Below are positions 40,855-48,687 of a stretch of DNA of 64,000 nt, piece by piece. Source of the DNA: Agromyces cerinus subsp. cerinus (GTDB lineage: Bacteria; Actinomycetota; Actinomycetes; Actinomycetales; Microbacteriaceae); contig NZ_FSRJ01000004.1 of NCBI RefSeq assembly GCF_900142065.1, positions 558,001-622,000 on the forward strand. The letters run 5' to 3'. Under the pieces are notes generated by a model, which was given only the letters and a program-made list of their open reading frames with translations, was not told where the DNA came from and did no database searches. Made by a program: the position numbers and the translations under genes. Within the stretch, counting starts at the first letter, position 1; every line of letters begins with the position of its first letter.

Positions 40855-42555
40855 TCAGCCGTTCAGCAGGCCGTTGCGCACCTCGCGGCGCAGCACCTTG
40901 CCGATGAGCGACTTCGGCAGTTCGTCGGCCTGCACGATTCGCTTGGGCACCTTGTAGGGCGTGAGTCCGTCGCGCACGAAGTCGCGCAGCGCCGCCTCGT
41001 CGAGGGTGGCGCCGTCGCGCAGCACGACCACCGCGACGACCTGCTCGCCCGAGTGCTCGTCGGGCAGGCCCACGACTGCGGCCTCCTCGACGTCGGCATG
41101 GGCGCGCAGCGCCTGCTCGACCTCGCTCGGTGCGACGTTGAAGCCGCCCGTGATGATGAGCTCCTTGATGCGGTCGACGATGCTCACGAAGCCCTCGTCG
41201 TCGATCGAGACGATGTCGCCGGTGCGGTACCAGTCGGCGCCGCCGTCGGTCGCGGGCACGAAGACCGCCTCGGTCTCTTCGGGCTTCTTCCAGTAGCCCG
41301 AGAACACCTGCGGGCCGCGCACGATGAGTTCGCCCTCGGCGCCCGTCGCCACGTCGGTGTCGGGTGACTCGGGATCGACGACGCGCACCTCGGTCGACGG
41401 CAGCGGCAGGCCGACCGTGCCGGCCTTGCGGTTCGGTGCGACCGGGTTCGCCATGAGCACGGGCGAGCACTCCGAGAGGCCGTAGCCCTCGACGAGGTAC
41501 CCGCCGGTCTGGGCCTCCCATGGCTCCACGACGGCGGCCGAGAGCGGCATGGCCCCCGAGATCGCGATGCGGATGCCGTCGAGCGAGACGCCCTCGGCGA
41601 CCGCGGCCTTGGTGAGCCGGTCGTAGATGGGCGGCACGGCGGGAAGGAACGTCGGCGGATGCCGCTTCACGACCTTCAGCACGAGATCGGGATCGAACTT
41701 CGGGAACAGCACGAGCCGGGCGCCCATGCTCATCGCGAAGGTGAGGCAGAGCGTGAGCCCGTACGCGTGGAACATCGGCAGCACCGCGTAGACGACCGAG
41801 GTGCCGCGTTCGATCTCGGGCACCCAGGCGCGCGCCTGGGCGGCGTTCGCGACGAGGTTGCCGTGCGTGAGCGTGGCGCCCTTCGGGCTGCCGGTCGTGC
41901 CGCTCGTGTACTGGATCACGGCCACGTCGGAGACCTCGGGGCCGATGATGCGCTCCTCGATCGGCTCGGCGCCGACGATCTTCTCCCACGGTGTCGTGCC
42001 GCGCACCGCTGCGGTGAGGGCGGCGCGGGACTCGCGGGCCTTCGCGATCGGCAGGCGCAGCATCGCACGCATCGAGAAGGGCATGGCCCGGGTCACGTCG
42101 ACCGAGATGATCGTCTGCACCGCGACATCCGGCGGGAACTCCTGGATGGTCTCGACGACGTTGTTCCAGGCGATGACGACGCGAGCGCCGTGGTCTTCGA
42201 ACTGGTGCCGGAGTTCACGCGGCGTGTAGAGCGGGTTGTGCTCGACGACGATCGCGCCCAGCCGCAGCACCGCGTAGAACGCGACGATGTGCTGGGGGCA
42301 GTTCGGCAGCACGAGGGCGACCGGGTCGCCCTTCTGCACGCCGAGGAGCCGCAGCCCCTCTGCCGCGCGCTCGATCTGCTCGCCGAGCTCGCCGTAGCTC
42401 GTGGTGCGGCCGAAGAACTCGAGCGCGACGTTGTCGGGGTACGTCTCGGCCGACGCGCGGATCAGGTCGGCGAGCGAGCCCGACTCGGCCGGAAGGTCGG
42501 TCGGCACCCCCGCGGCGTAGCTCGAGAGCCAGGGGCGCGGTGTCGTGATCGCCAT
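40855..42555 (-). CDS. fadD: Long-chain-fatty-acid--CoA ligase
   Basis: This ANL-superfamily enzyme activates fatty acids to acyl-CoA via an acyl-adenylate. The 566-residue protein has the P-loop YTSGTTGSPKGATLTHGNL, the aromatic/adenine motif VEGYGLSECSPV, the hinge DWYRTGDIVSIDDEGFVSIVDRIKE (in segments DWYRTGD and VDRIKELII) and the catalytic C-terminal lysine in LPKSLIGKVLRRE. Substrate chain length is not readable. A start at ATG 42555 is 8 bases from the prs stop. It lies in a glmU-prs-fadD-HTH run with short gaps; a weak -10-like ATAGGC is also present before it. Confidence 0.93.
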   Translation of the reverse strand: MAITTPRPWLSSYAAGVPTDLPAESGSLADLIRASAETYPDNVALEFFGRTTSYGELGEQIERAAEGLRLLGVQKGDPVALVLPNCPQHIVAFYAVLRLGAIVVEHNPLYTPRELRHQFEDHGARVVIAWNNVVETIQEFPPDVAVQTIISVDVTRAMPFSMRAMLRLPIAKARESRAALTAAVRGTTPWEKIVGAEPIEERIIGPEVSDVAVIQYTSGTTGSPKGATLTHGNLVANAAQARAWVPEIERGTSVVYAVLPMFHAYGLTLCLTFAMSMGARLVLFPKFDPDLVLKVVKRHPPTFLPAVPPIYDRLTKAAVAEGVSLDGIRIAISGAMPLSAAVVEPWEAQTGGYLVEGYGLSECSPVLMANPVAPNRKAGTVGLPLPSTEVRVVDPESPDTDVATGAEGELIVRGPQVFSGYWKKPEETEAVFVPATDGGADWYRTGDIVSIDDEGFVSIVDRIKELIITGGFNVAPSEVEQALRAHADVEEAAVVGLPDEHSGEQVVAVVVLRDGATLDEAALRDFVRDGLTPYKVPKRIVQADELPKSLIGKVLRREVRNGLLNG

Positions 42556-42563
42556 CGTCCGGC

Positions 42564-43541
42564 CTATGCCGCGCCGTCGAACATGCTCGTGACCGAGCCG
42601 TCTTCGAAGACCTCGTGGATGGCCCGGGCGAGCAGCGGGGCGATGGGCAGCACCGTGAGGCGGTCCCAGCGCTTCTCTTCGGGGATCGGCAGCGTGTCGG
42701 TGACCACGACGCGGTCGATGACGTCGGACTGCAGGATCTCGGTCGCGGGGTCGGAGAAGACCGCGTGCGTCGCCGCGACGACGACGCCGATGGCGCCGTT
42801 GGCCTTCAGCGCCTCCGCGGCCTTCACGATCGTGCGCCCCGTGTCGATGAGGTCGTCGACGAGGAGGCAGACGCGGCCGCTCACGTCACCGACGATCTCG
42901 TGCACCGAGACCTGGTTCGGCACGAGCGGGTCGCGCCGCTTGTGGATGATCGCGAGGGGTGCGCCGAGCTTGTCGCTCCAGATGTCGGCGACGCGCACGC
43001 GGCCCATGTCGGGCGAGACGACGGCGAGCGTCGACGGGTCGAGGGAGTTCTTGAACTCCTCGAGCAGCACGGGCATCGCGAAGAGGTGGTCGACGGGGCC
43101 GTCGAAGAAGCCCTGGATCTGCGCGGCGTGCAGATCGATGGACATGATGCGGTCGGCACCGGCGGCCTTGAAGAGGTCGGCGACGAGGCGTGCCGAGATC
43201 GGCTCTCGGCCGCGGCCCTTCTTGTCTTGCCTGGCGTAGGGATAGAACGGCGCCACGACCGTGATGCGCTTGGCCGACGCGCGCTTCAGCGCGTCGATCA
43301 TGATGAGCTGCTCCATGAGCCACTCGTTGATGGGCGAGGTGTGCGACTGGATCACGAATGCGTCGGAGCCGCGCACGCTCTCGTCGTAGCGGGCGTAGAT
43401 CTCGCCGTTGGCGAAGGTGCGCGCATCGGTCGGCACGAGATCGGCGCCGAGCTCGGCGGCGATCTCATTGGCCAGCGACGGGTGCGCCCGCCCCGACACG
43501 AGTACGAGGCGTTTCGAACCGGTGGTCTCGATTCCCGACAT
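42564..43541 (-). CDS. prs: Ribose-phosphate diphosphokinase (PRPP synthetase)
   Basis: Prs makes phosphoribosyl pyrophosphate from ribose 5-phosphate and ATP, for nucleotides, His, Trp and, in actinobacteria, arabinan precursors. The 325-residue protein has LVLVSGRAHPSLANEIAAEL, the flexible loop FYPYARQDKKGRGREPISAR, the metal/substrate site DRIMSIDLHAAQIQGFF and the PRPP loop CLLVDDLIDTGRTIVKA. The start is taken as ATG 43541 (MSGIETTGSKRLVLVSG), where the family begins; a GTG-type frame extends seven codons further. It follows glmU after 38 bases, the classical glmU-prs pair. Confidence 0.96.
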   Translation of the reverse strand: MSGIETTGSKRLVLVSGRAHPSLANEIAAELGADLVPTDARTFANGEIYARYDESVRGSDAFVIQSHTSPINEWLMEQLIMIDALKRASAKRITVVAPFYPYARQDKKGRGREPISARLVADLFKAAGADRIMSIDLHAAQIQGFFDGPVDHLFAMPVLLEEFKNSLDPSTLAVVSPDMGRVRVADIWSDKLGAPLAIIHKRRDPLVPNQVSVHEIVGDVSGRVCLLVDDLIDTGRTIVKAAEALKANGAIGVVVAATHAVFSDPATEILQSDVIDRVVVTDTLPIPEEKRWDRLTVLPIAPLLARAIHEVFEDGSVTSMFDGAA

Positions 43542-43579
43542 GTCTCGGTGTGTCCTCTCCACCCGCCTCAGCCGGTGCG

Positions 43580-45022
43580 TCAGTCGGCAGCGGGGCCCGC
43601 GGCATCGGCGGCGGCAGCTGCCTCAGCAGCCGCGGAACCGGCTCGATGCGTCTGGACCCATCCCTCGATATTGCGTTGCGGCGCCACATTCACGGCGAGT
43701 GCTCCGGCGGGGACTTCCTTGCGGACGACCGTGCCGGCGCCCGTGTAGACGCCGTCCCCAATCCTAACGGGCGCGACGAAGACGCCGTGCGAGCCGGTGC
43801 GCACATGCGAGCCGATCTCGGTGCGGTGCTTGTTCACGCCGTCGTAGTTGGCCGTGATCGAGCCTGCGCCGACGTTCGAGTGCTCGCCGATCGTGGTGTC
43901 GCCGATGTAACTGAGGTGCGGCACCTTGCTGCCTTCGCCGATGTTCGCGTTCTTCGTCTCGACGAAGGCGCCGATCTTGCCGTCGGCGCCGAGCACCGTG
44001 CCCGGGCGGAGGAACGAGAACGGTCCGACCGTCGCCCCGGCGCCGACCACCGCGAGGGTGGCGTCGGTGCGCTTGACCTCGGCGTTCTCGCCGATCTCGC
44101 AATCGATGAGCGTCGTGTCGGGGCCGACGATCGCGCCGGTGGCGATGAAGGTCGCGCCCTTCAGCTGCGTGCCGGGGCGGATCGTGACGTCGGGCTCGAT
44201 GCGCACGGCGAGGTCGATCCAGGTCGTCGCGGGGTCTTCGATCGTGACGCCGTTCAGCTGCCAGCCCCGCACGATGAGCGCGTTCAGGCGAGCTGCGGTC
44301 TCGGAGAGCTGCGCACGGTCGTTGATGCCCGCGACGAGCCACGGCTCGGACACGGGAACGGCCTCGACCTCGGAGCCGGCGGCACGCAGCAGGCCGATCA
44401 CGTCGGTGAGATACTTCTCGCCCTGCGCGTTGTCGGTCGTCAGGTTCGCGAGCTGGTCGCGGAGCGCCGCTGCACCGAACGCGTAGATGCCCGCGTTGAT
44501 CTCGGCGATGGCGCGCTCGTCGTCGCTCGCGTCCTTCTGCTCGACGATGCGGTCGAAGAGCCCCGCCGCGTCGCGCACGACGCGGCCGTAGCCGGTGGGG
44601 TCGTCGTAGACGGCCGAGAGCACGGATGCCTCGGCGGCATCCGCCCGGTGCTGCTCGAGGAAGGCGGCCAGCGTGTCGGCGTTCAGGAGCGGCACGTCGC
44701 CGTTGAGCACGAGCACCTCGCCGTCGAAACCGTCGGGGAGCGCGGCGAGCGCCTGCTCCACCGCACGGCCGGTGCCCGGGATCTCGTCTTGATCGACGAT
44801 GATCGTGCCCGGCAGCTCGCGTTCGACCACCGTGGCGACGAGGTCGCGCTCGTGGCGCACGACGGCGACGACGTGCACGGCGTCGAGCGCCCGCGCGGTG
44901 GCGAGCACGTGCGCGACGATCGGGGCCCCGGCGAGCGGGTGCAGCAGCTTGGGCACCGCGGACTTCATGCGCGTGCCCTGGCCCGCGGCGAGGACGATGA
45001 TGGCGAGGTTCTGGTCAGTCAT
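43580..45022 (-). CDS. glmU: Bifunctional UDP-GlcNAc pyrophosphorylase/GlcN-1-P acetyltransferase
   Basis: GlmU makes UDP-GlcNAc, the precursor of peptidoglycan. The 480-residue protein has the uridyltransferase domain with the nucleotide loop VLAAGQGTRMKSAVPKLLHP (residues 12-31), LNGDVPLL and AEINAGIYAF, then a left-handed beta helix of hexapeptide repeats with NFVE-type VETKNANIGEGSK, HLSYIGDTTIGEHSNVGAG and the catalytic ANYDGVNKHRTEIG. It ends in an Ala-rich low-complexity tail. tRNA-Gln lies 54 bases upstream on the same strand. Its product also feeds wecB (17981-19309). Confidence 0.97.
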   Translation of the reverse strand: MTDQNLAIIVLAAGQGTRMKSAVPKLLHPLAGAPIVAHVLATARALDAVHVVAVVRHERDLVATVVERELPGTIIVDQDEIPGTGRAVEQALAALPDGFDGEVLVLNGDVPLLNADTLAAFLEQHRADAAEASVLSAVYDDPTGYGRVVRDAAGLFDRIVEQKDASDDERAIAEINAGIYAFGAAALRDQLANLTTDNAQGEKYLTDVIGLLRAAGSEVEAVPVSEPWLVAGINDRAQLSETAARLNALIVRGWQLNGVTIEDPATTWIDLAVRIEPDVTIRPGTQLKGATFIATGAIVGPDTTLIDCEIGENAEVKRTDATLAVVGAGATVGPFSFLRPGTVLGADGKIGAFVETKNANIGEGSKVPHLSYIGDTTIGEHSNVGAGSITANYDGVNKHRTEIGSHVRTGSHGVFVAPVRIGDGVYTGAGTVVRKEVPAGALAVNVAPQRNIEGWVQTHRAGSAAAEAAAAADAAGPAAD

Positions 45023-45076
45023 TCGCGCGTATTCCTAACGGTGCGGTCTGTGGGATCGATCGGGCGGCCGTTCCGG

Positions 45077-45148
45077 CTCCGCCACCAGGATTCGAACCTG
45101 GACCGAACAGCTCCAAAGGCTGCCGTGCTGCCGTTACACTATGGCGGA
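45077..45148 (-). tRNA. tRNA-Gln (anticodon TTG)
   Basis: A 72-base cloverleaf on the minus strand has acceptor stem TCCGCCA/TGGCGGA, anticodon stem GCAGC/GCTGT around CTTTGGA (anticodon TTG), T stem CCAGG/CCTGG with loop TTCGAAT, discriminator G and an encoded CC. Placement just upstream of glmU is typical for actinobacteria. Confidence 0.93.
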
Positions 45149-45268
45149 TCGCTCGCGGCCTCGCCCGCGCGCGACAACCAGTCTGCCATGACCCGGCCGC
45201 GGCTCCTGAGCCGGCCGGCGCGTCGAGGCATCCGACGACATCTGCGACGACGCTCGCCCCGGTCACGG

Positions 45269-45274
45269 GATAAT
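45269..45274 (+). promoter_or_regulatory. -10 hexamer of the MarR gene (leaderless)
   Basis: GATAAT, close to the classical TATAAT, ends 6 bases before ATG 45281. Confidence 0.5.
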
Positions 45275-45280
45275 GACGGA

Positions 45281-45772
45281 ATGACCGATGCTGACGAGGT
45301 CGACCGGATCGTCGACGACTGGGAACGCGAGCGCCCCGACCTCGATTTCTCGCCGCTGCAGGTGCTCTCGCGCGTGGCGCGGCTCTCGAAGCACCTCGAC
45401 CGCGCGCGCCGGCAGGCGTTCACCCGGTCGGAGCTCGAGTCGTCGGAGTTCGATGTGCTCTCCGCGCTCCGCCGCGCTGGCGCCCCCTACCGACTCTCCC
45501 CCAAGCAACTCCTGCAGCAGACGCTCGTCTCGAGCGGCACGATGACGAACCGCATCGACCGGCTCGTCGAGCGTGGGCTCGTGAACCGGCAGACCGACCC
45601 GAACGACGGGCGCGGCATCCTCGTCGAGATGACCGCGGCAGGGCTCACCCGGGTCGACGCGGCGATCACGCGTCTCGTCGACGCCGAGACCGAGCTGCTC
45701 CGCAGCCTCCCGACCGCGGAGCAGAAACGGCTCGCCGGGCTGCTGCGCAAGCTCAGCCTCGGGTTCGACTGA
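45281..45772 (+). CDS. MarR family transcriptional regulator
   Basis: The 163-residue protein has the MarR winged helix: an N-terminal dimer helix (FSPLQVLSRVARLSKHLDRA), SSEFDVLSALRRAG, the recognition region LSPKQLLQQTLVSSGTMTNRIDRL and the wing VERGLVNRQTDPNDGRGILVEMT with the DPNDGRG(I/V) motif. The C-terminal helix completes the dimer. The start follows a GATAAT hexamer by 6 bases. It is monocistronic and converges on metI. No efflux or enzyme gene is adjacent, so its targets are elsewhere; the MarR-type box at 39944 is a candidate. Confidence 0.88.
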   Translation: MTDADEVDRIVDDWERERPDLDFSPLQVLSRVARLSKHLDRARRQAFTRSELESSEFDVLSALRRAGAPYRLSPKQLLQQTLVSSGTMTNRIDRLVERGLVNRQTDPNDGRGILVEMTAAGLTRVDAAITRLVDAETELLRSLPTAEQKRLAGLLRKLSLGFD

Positions 45773-45782
45773 GCGGGTACAA

Positions 45783-46442
45783 CTAGCGCCGCATGACCTT
45801 GCGGGCGAGCCAGTTCCCGAGGAACTGCAGGCTCTGCACGAAGATCACGATGATCAGCAGCGCCGCCCACGTGATGGCCGGCTCGTACTGCCGATACCCG
45901 TAGACGAGCGCGAAGTTTCCCAGACCGCCGCCGCCGATGAAGCCCGCCATCGCCGTCATGTCGACGATCGCCACGAGCACGAAGGTGTAGCCGAGGATGA
46001 GCGGACCGAGCGCCTCGGGGATCACGACGGTGCGGAGGATGCGCAGCGGCCCGGCGCCCATCGCCTTCGCCGCCTCGACGACGCCGGGCGAGACCGTGAC
46101 GAGGTTCTGCTCGACGATCCGCGCGATCGCGAACGACGAGGCGATCGACAGCGAGAAGATGAGTGCGTCGTTGCCGATTCCGGTGCCGATCACGTAGCGG
46201 GCGAACGGCTGCACCGCGGCGATGAAGATGATGAACGGGATCGGCCGGAAGAAGTTGATGACCACGTTCACGATGTTGAAGACCGCTCGGTTGGACAGCA
46301 GGCTTCCGGGTCGCGTGGAGTAGAGCACCACGCCGAGCAGAAGCCCGAAGAACCCGCCGATGACGAGCGTGGCCGCGACCATGTAGAGCGTCTCGGCCGC
46401 GGCGACCCAGAACTCGGAGCCGAGTTCGAACAGGCGATCCAT
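45783..46442 (-). CDS. metI: Methionine ABC transporter permease
   Basis: The 219-residue protein is the membrane channel of a MetNIQ-type importer. It has five helices, the EAA-type loop contacting the ATPase (VVEAAKAMGAGPLRILRTVV) and the family segments RPIPFIIFIAAVQPFARYVIGT and FIGGGGLGNFALVYGYRQY. The start is ATG 46442, which shares one base with the metN stop and has GGAGG upstream; a GTG one codon earlier is the alternative. It is the last gene of metQ-metN-metI and converges on the MarR gene with a 10-base gap. Confidence 0.93.
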   Translation of the reverse strand: MDRLFELGSEFWVAAAETLYMVAATLVIGGFFGLLLGVVLYSTRPGSLLSNRAVFNIVNVVINFFRPIPFIIFIAAVQPFARYVIGTGIGNDALIFSLSIASSFAIARIVEQNLVTVSPGVVEAAKAMGAGPLRILRTVVIPEALGPLILGYTFVLVAIVDMTAMAGFIGGGGLGNFALVYGYRQYEPAITWAALLIIVIFVQSLQFLGNWLARKVMRR

Positions 46443-47470
46443 CACGACACCTCCGTCACGTCGACGCGGGAGGAAATCTCGGCGAGCACCGCGTCGACCG
46501 CGGCATCCGCGCCCCTGATCGCGAGCGTGAGGTGACCGAACGCCCGGCCCTGGATGTCGTTGATGCCGCCGTAGACGAGCTCGAACTCGACGCCGGCGGT
46601 CGCGAGCGCGACGAAGACCGCGGCTTGCGAGGCGTCGCCGTCGCGGAACGAGATCGTCACGATGCGGCCATCGTGGCGTTCCCGCAGCACGGCGAGCTCC
46701 GTCCGTGACGGAATGCCCTTGACCACGGTCCCGACGAAGCGCTGCGACGACGGGTTCTGCGGATTCGAGAACACGTCGAACACGTCGCCGTGCTCGATCA
46801 CGCGGCCGCCGTCCATGACCGCGACCTTCGTGGCGATCGACTGGATGACGTCCATCTCGTGGGTGATGACGATGATGGTGACCCCGAACTCGCGGTTCAC
46901 GCGTTTCAGGAGCGCGAGCACCTCCTGCGTCGTCTCGGGGTCGAGCGCACTCGTCGCCTCGTCGGCGAGCAGCAGCCGCGGCGAGGTCGCGAGCGCACGG
47001 GCGATGCCGACACGCTGTTTCTGCCCGCCCGAGAGCTGGTCGGGGTAGTTCTTCGCCTTGTCGGTGAGGCCGACGAATTCGAGCAATTCGGCGACGCGGG
47101 CCGCGATCTCGCTCTTCGAGGCGCCCGCGACGGTGAGCGGGTAGGCGATGTTGGCCCAGACCGTCTTCGAGTTGAAGAGGTTGAACTGCTGGAAGATCAT
47201 GCCGATGCCGAGCCGGATGCCGCGGAGCTCGCGTTCGGGCATGGTCGTGATCTCGCGACCGTCGACCTCGATCGAGCCGGAGGTGGCGGGTTCGAGCGCG
47301 TTCACGAGCCGCACGAGCGTGGATTTGCCGGCGCCCGAGTAGCCGATGATGCCGTACACGTCACCGGGTTCGACCTCGAGGGTCACGCCGTCGATCGCGA
47401 CGACGGGCGGGGCGCCCTTCTCGGGTGCCGGGTACGTCTTGGTGACGTTGCGCAGGGCGACGAGCGCCAT
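46442..47470 (-). CDS. metN: Methionine ABC transporter ATP-binding protein
   Basis: The 342-residue ATPase drives D/L-methionine import. Walker A is GYSGAGKS (43-50), the signature is QLSGGQKQRVGIARAL, Walker B is RLLLADEATSALDPETT and the switch region is VIVITHEMDVI. From about residue 265 a C-terminal NIL (C2) domain follows (RIVTISFRDGDASQAAVFVAL), which in E. coli MetN binds methionine and inhibits transport. The start is ATG 47470, after AAGGAG; the frame is open a few codons upstream. Confidence 0.94.
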   Translation of the reverse strand: MALVALRNVTKTYPAPEKGAPPVVAIDGVTLEVEPGDVYGIIGYSGAGKSTLVRLVNALEPATSGSIEVDGREITTMPERELRGIRLGIGMIFQQFNLFNSKTVWANIAYPLTVAGASKSEIAARVAELLEFVGLTDKAKNYPDQLSGGQKQRVGIARALATSPRLLLADEATSALDPETTQEVLALLKRVNREFGVTIIVITHEMDVIQSIATKVAVMDGGRVIEHGDVFDVFSNPQNPSSQRFVGTVVKGIPSRTELAVLRERHDGRIVTISFRDGDASQAAVFVALATAGVEFELVYGGINDIQGRAFGHLTLAIRGADAAVDAVLAEISSRVDVTEVS

Positions 47471-47588
47471 GGTGTTCTCCTTCAACGCCGAACCGGGCGA
47501 CGGGCACCGGTCTCGGTGCCCGCCGCCCGTCAGCGGGTGGTCGATCGCATGAGTTGACCCGGATCGCTCCGGTCGGAACTCGGGGAGA

Positions 47589-48503
47589 TCAGCCCTCGAA
47601 CGACTCGGTGTCGGTCTCGACCTTGGCGAGCGACTTCTCGAGATCGGCGACGGAGGTCTGCACCGGGACGCCGGTGCCCCCTGAAGCCTCGAGGAGGCCG
47701 GCCTGCACCTCGGGGTCGGTCTGGAAGATCTCGACGAGCTTCAGGTAGGTCGCGTTGTCCTTGTCTTCGGCGCGGGTCGCGAAGATGTTGACGTAGGGCA
47801 GCGCGTTCGGGTCGGTGGGGTCGTCCTGGGCGATCGCGTCCTCGAAGCTGAGGCCGGCGTCGGCGACGTAGTCGTTGTTGATGACGGCCGCGGCCACGTC
47901 GGGCAGCGACGTGGGCGTGAGCGAGGCCTCGAGCGCAGTGACCTTGACCTTCGACGCCGACTCGTCGACGTCGGCGAGGTCGGAGAAGATCGTGCCGCCG
48001 CTCTTCAGCTCGATGAGGCCGGCCGACTGCAGCACGAGCAGCGCCCGCGCCTGGTTCGAGGCGTCGTTCGGCACGGCGACGGTCTCGCCCTTGGGGATGT
48101 CCTTCACCGAGTCGTACTTGGTGGAGTAGAGCCCGAGCGGGTAGATCGCGGTCGAGCCGATGGGCGCGAGGTCTTCACCGGCCGACACGTTGTAGTCGGC
48201 GAGGTAGACGATGTGCTGGAACTGGTTCAGGTCGAGCTCGCCCTCGGTCGTCGCCGGGTTCGGCTGGGCGTAGTCCGAGAAGTCGACGAGCTCGATCTCG
48301 ATGCCCGCGTCGGCTGCGGCCTCTTCGAAGGCGGCCCACTGCGCATCGCCCTTGCCGACGACGCCGATCTTGACGACCTCGTTCGCTGCGTCGCCCTCGC
48401 CGGCGGCCGGAGCGGCGCAGGAGGCGAGGCCGAAGACGAGCGGCACTGCGGCGAGTGCGGCGATGAGCTTGGTCCGACGTGAGGACAGGTGCTGACGTGA
48501 CAT
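47589..48503 (-). CDS. metQ: Methionine-binding lipoprotein (NlpA/MetQ family)
   Basis: The 304-residue lipoprotein is the substrate receptor of the MetNI importer. The N-terminus is a lipoprotein signal (basic SSRRTK, hydrophobic core, lipobox LASC with Cys 29). The mature part has the family motifs VVKIGVVGKGDAQW, LDLNQFQHIVYL, IYPLGLYSTKYDSVKDIPKG and VAVPNDASNQARAL. The start ATG 48503 has GAAAGGGA upstream. It leads the operon, with 118 bases to metN. The 184-base region upstream holds no SAM-riboswitch core that I can see, but carries GTCACAG twice around 48659-48676. Confidence 0.93.
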   Translation of the reverse strand: MSRQHLSSRRTKLIAALAAVPLVFGLASCAAPAAGEGDAANEVVKIGVVGKGDAQWAAFEEAAADAGIEIELVDFSDYAQPNPATTEGELDLNQFQHIVYLADYNVSAGEDLAPIGSTAIYPLGLYSTKYDSVKDIPKGETVAVPNDASNQARALLVLQSAGLIELKSGGTIFSDLADVDESASKVKVTALEASLTPTSLPDVAAAVINNDYVADAGLSFEDAIAQDDPTDPNALPYVNIFATRAEDKDNATYLKLVEIFQTDPEVQAGLLEASGGTGVPVQTSVADLEKSLAKVETDTESFEG

Positions 48504-48687
48504 GGTGGTTCCCTTTCGCTGTGGAGCACGCGATCGGGTGCTGTTGGCGTGGAGCAGGCATGGCTCCGCCACACGTGGTTGACGGTGGGGGCTTCGATGC
48601 CGCGATCGCGGGTGCACCACCAACGCTAAGCGAAGATTCTTTGCCTGCTCGACGCCAGGGTCACAGTGCGTCACAGCATCTGCGAGA

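Noticed and set aside
48504-48687. Possible SAM riboswitch upstream of metQ
   Set aside because: I looked for the conserved core helices and found no match; only a GTCACAG direct repeat is evident.
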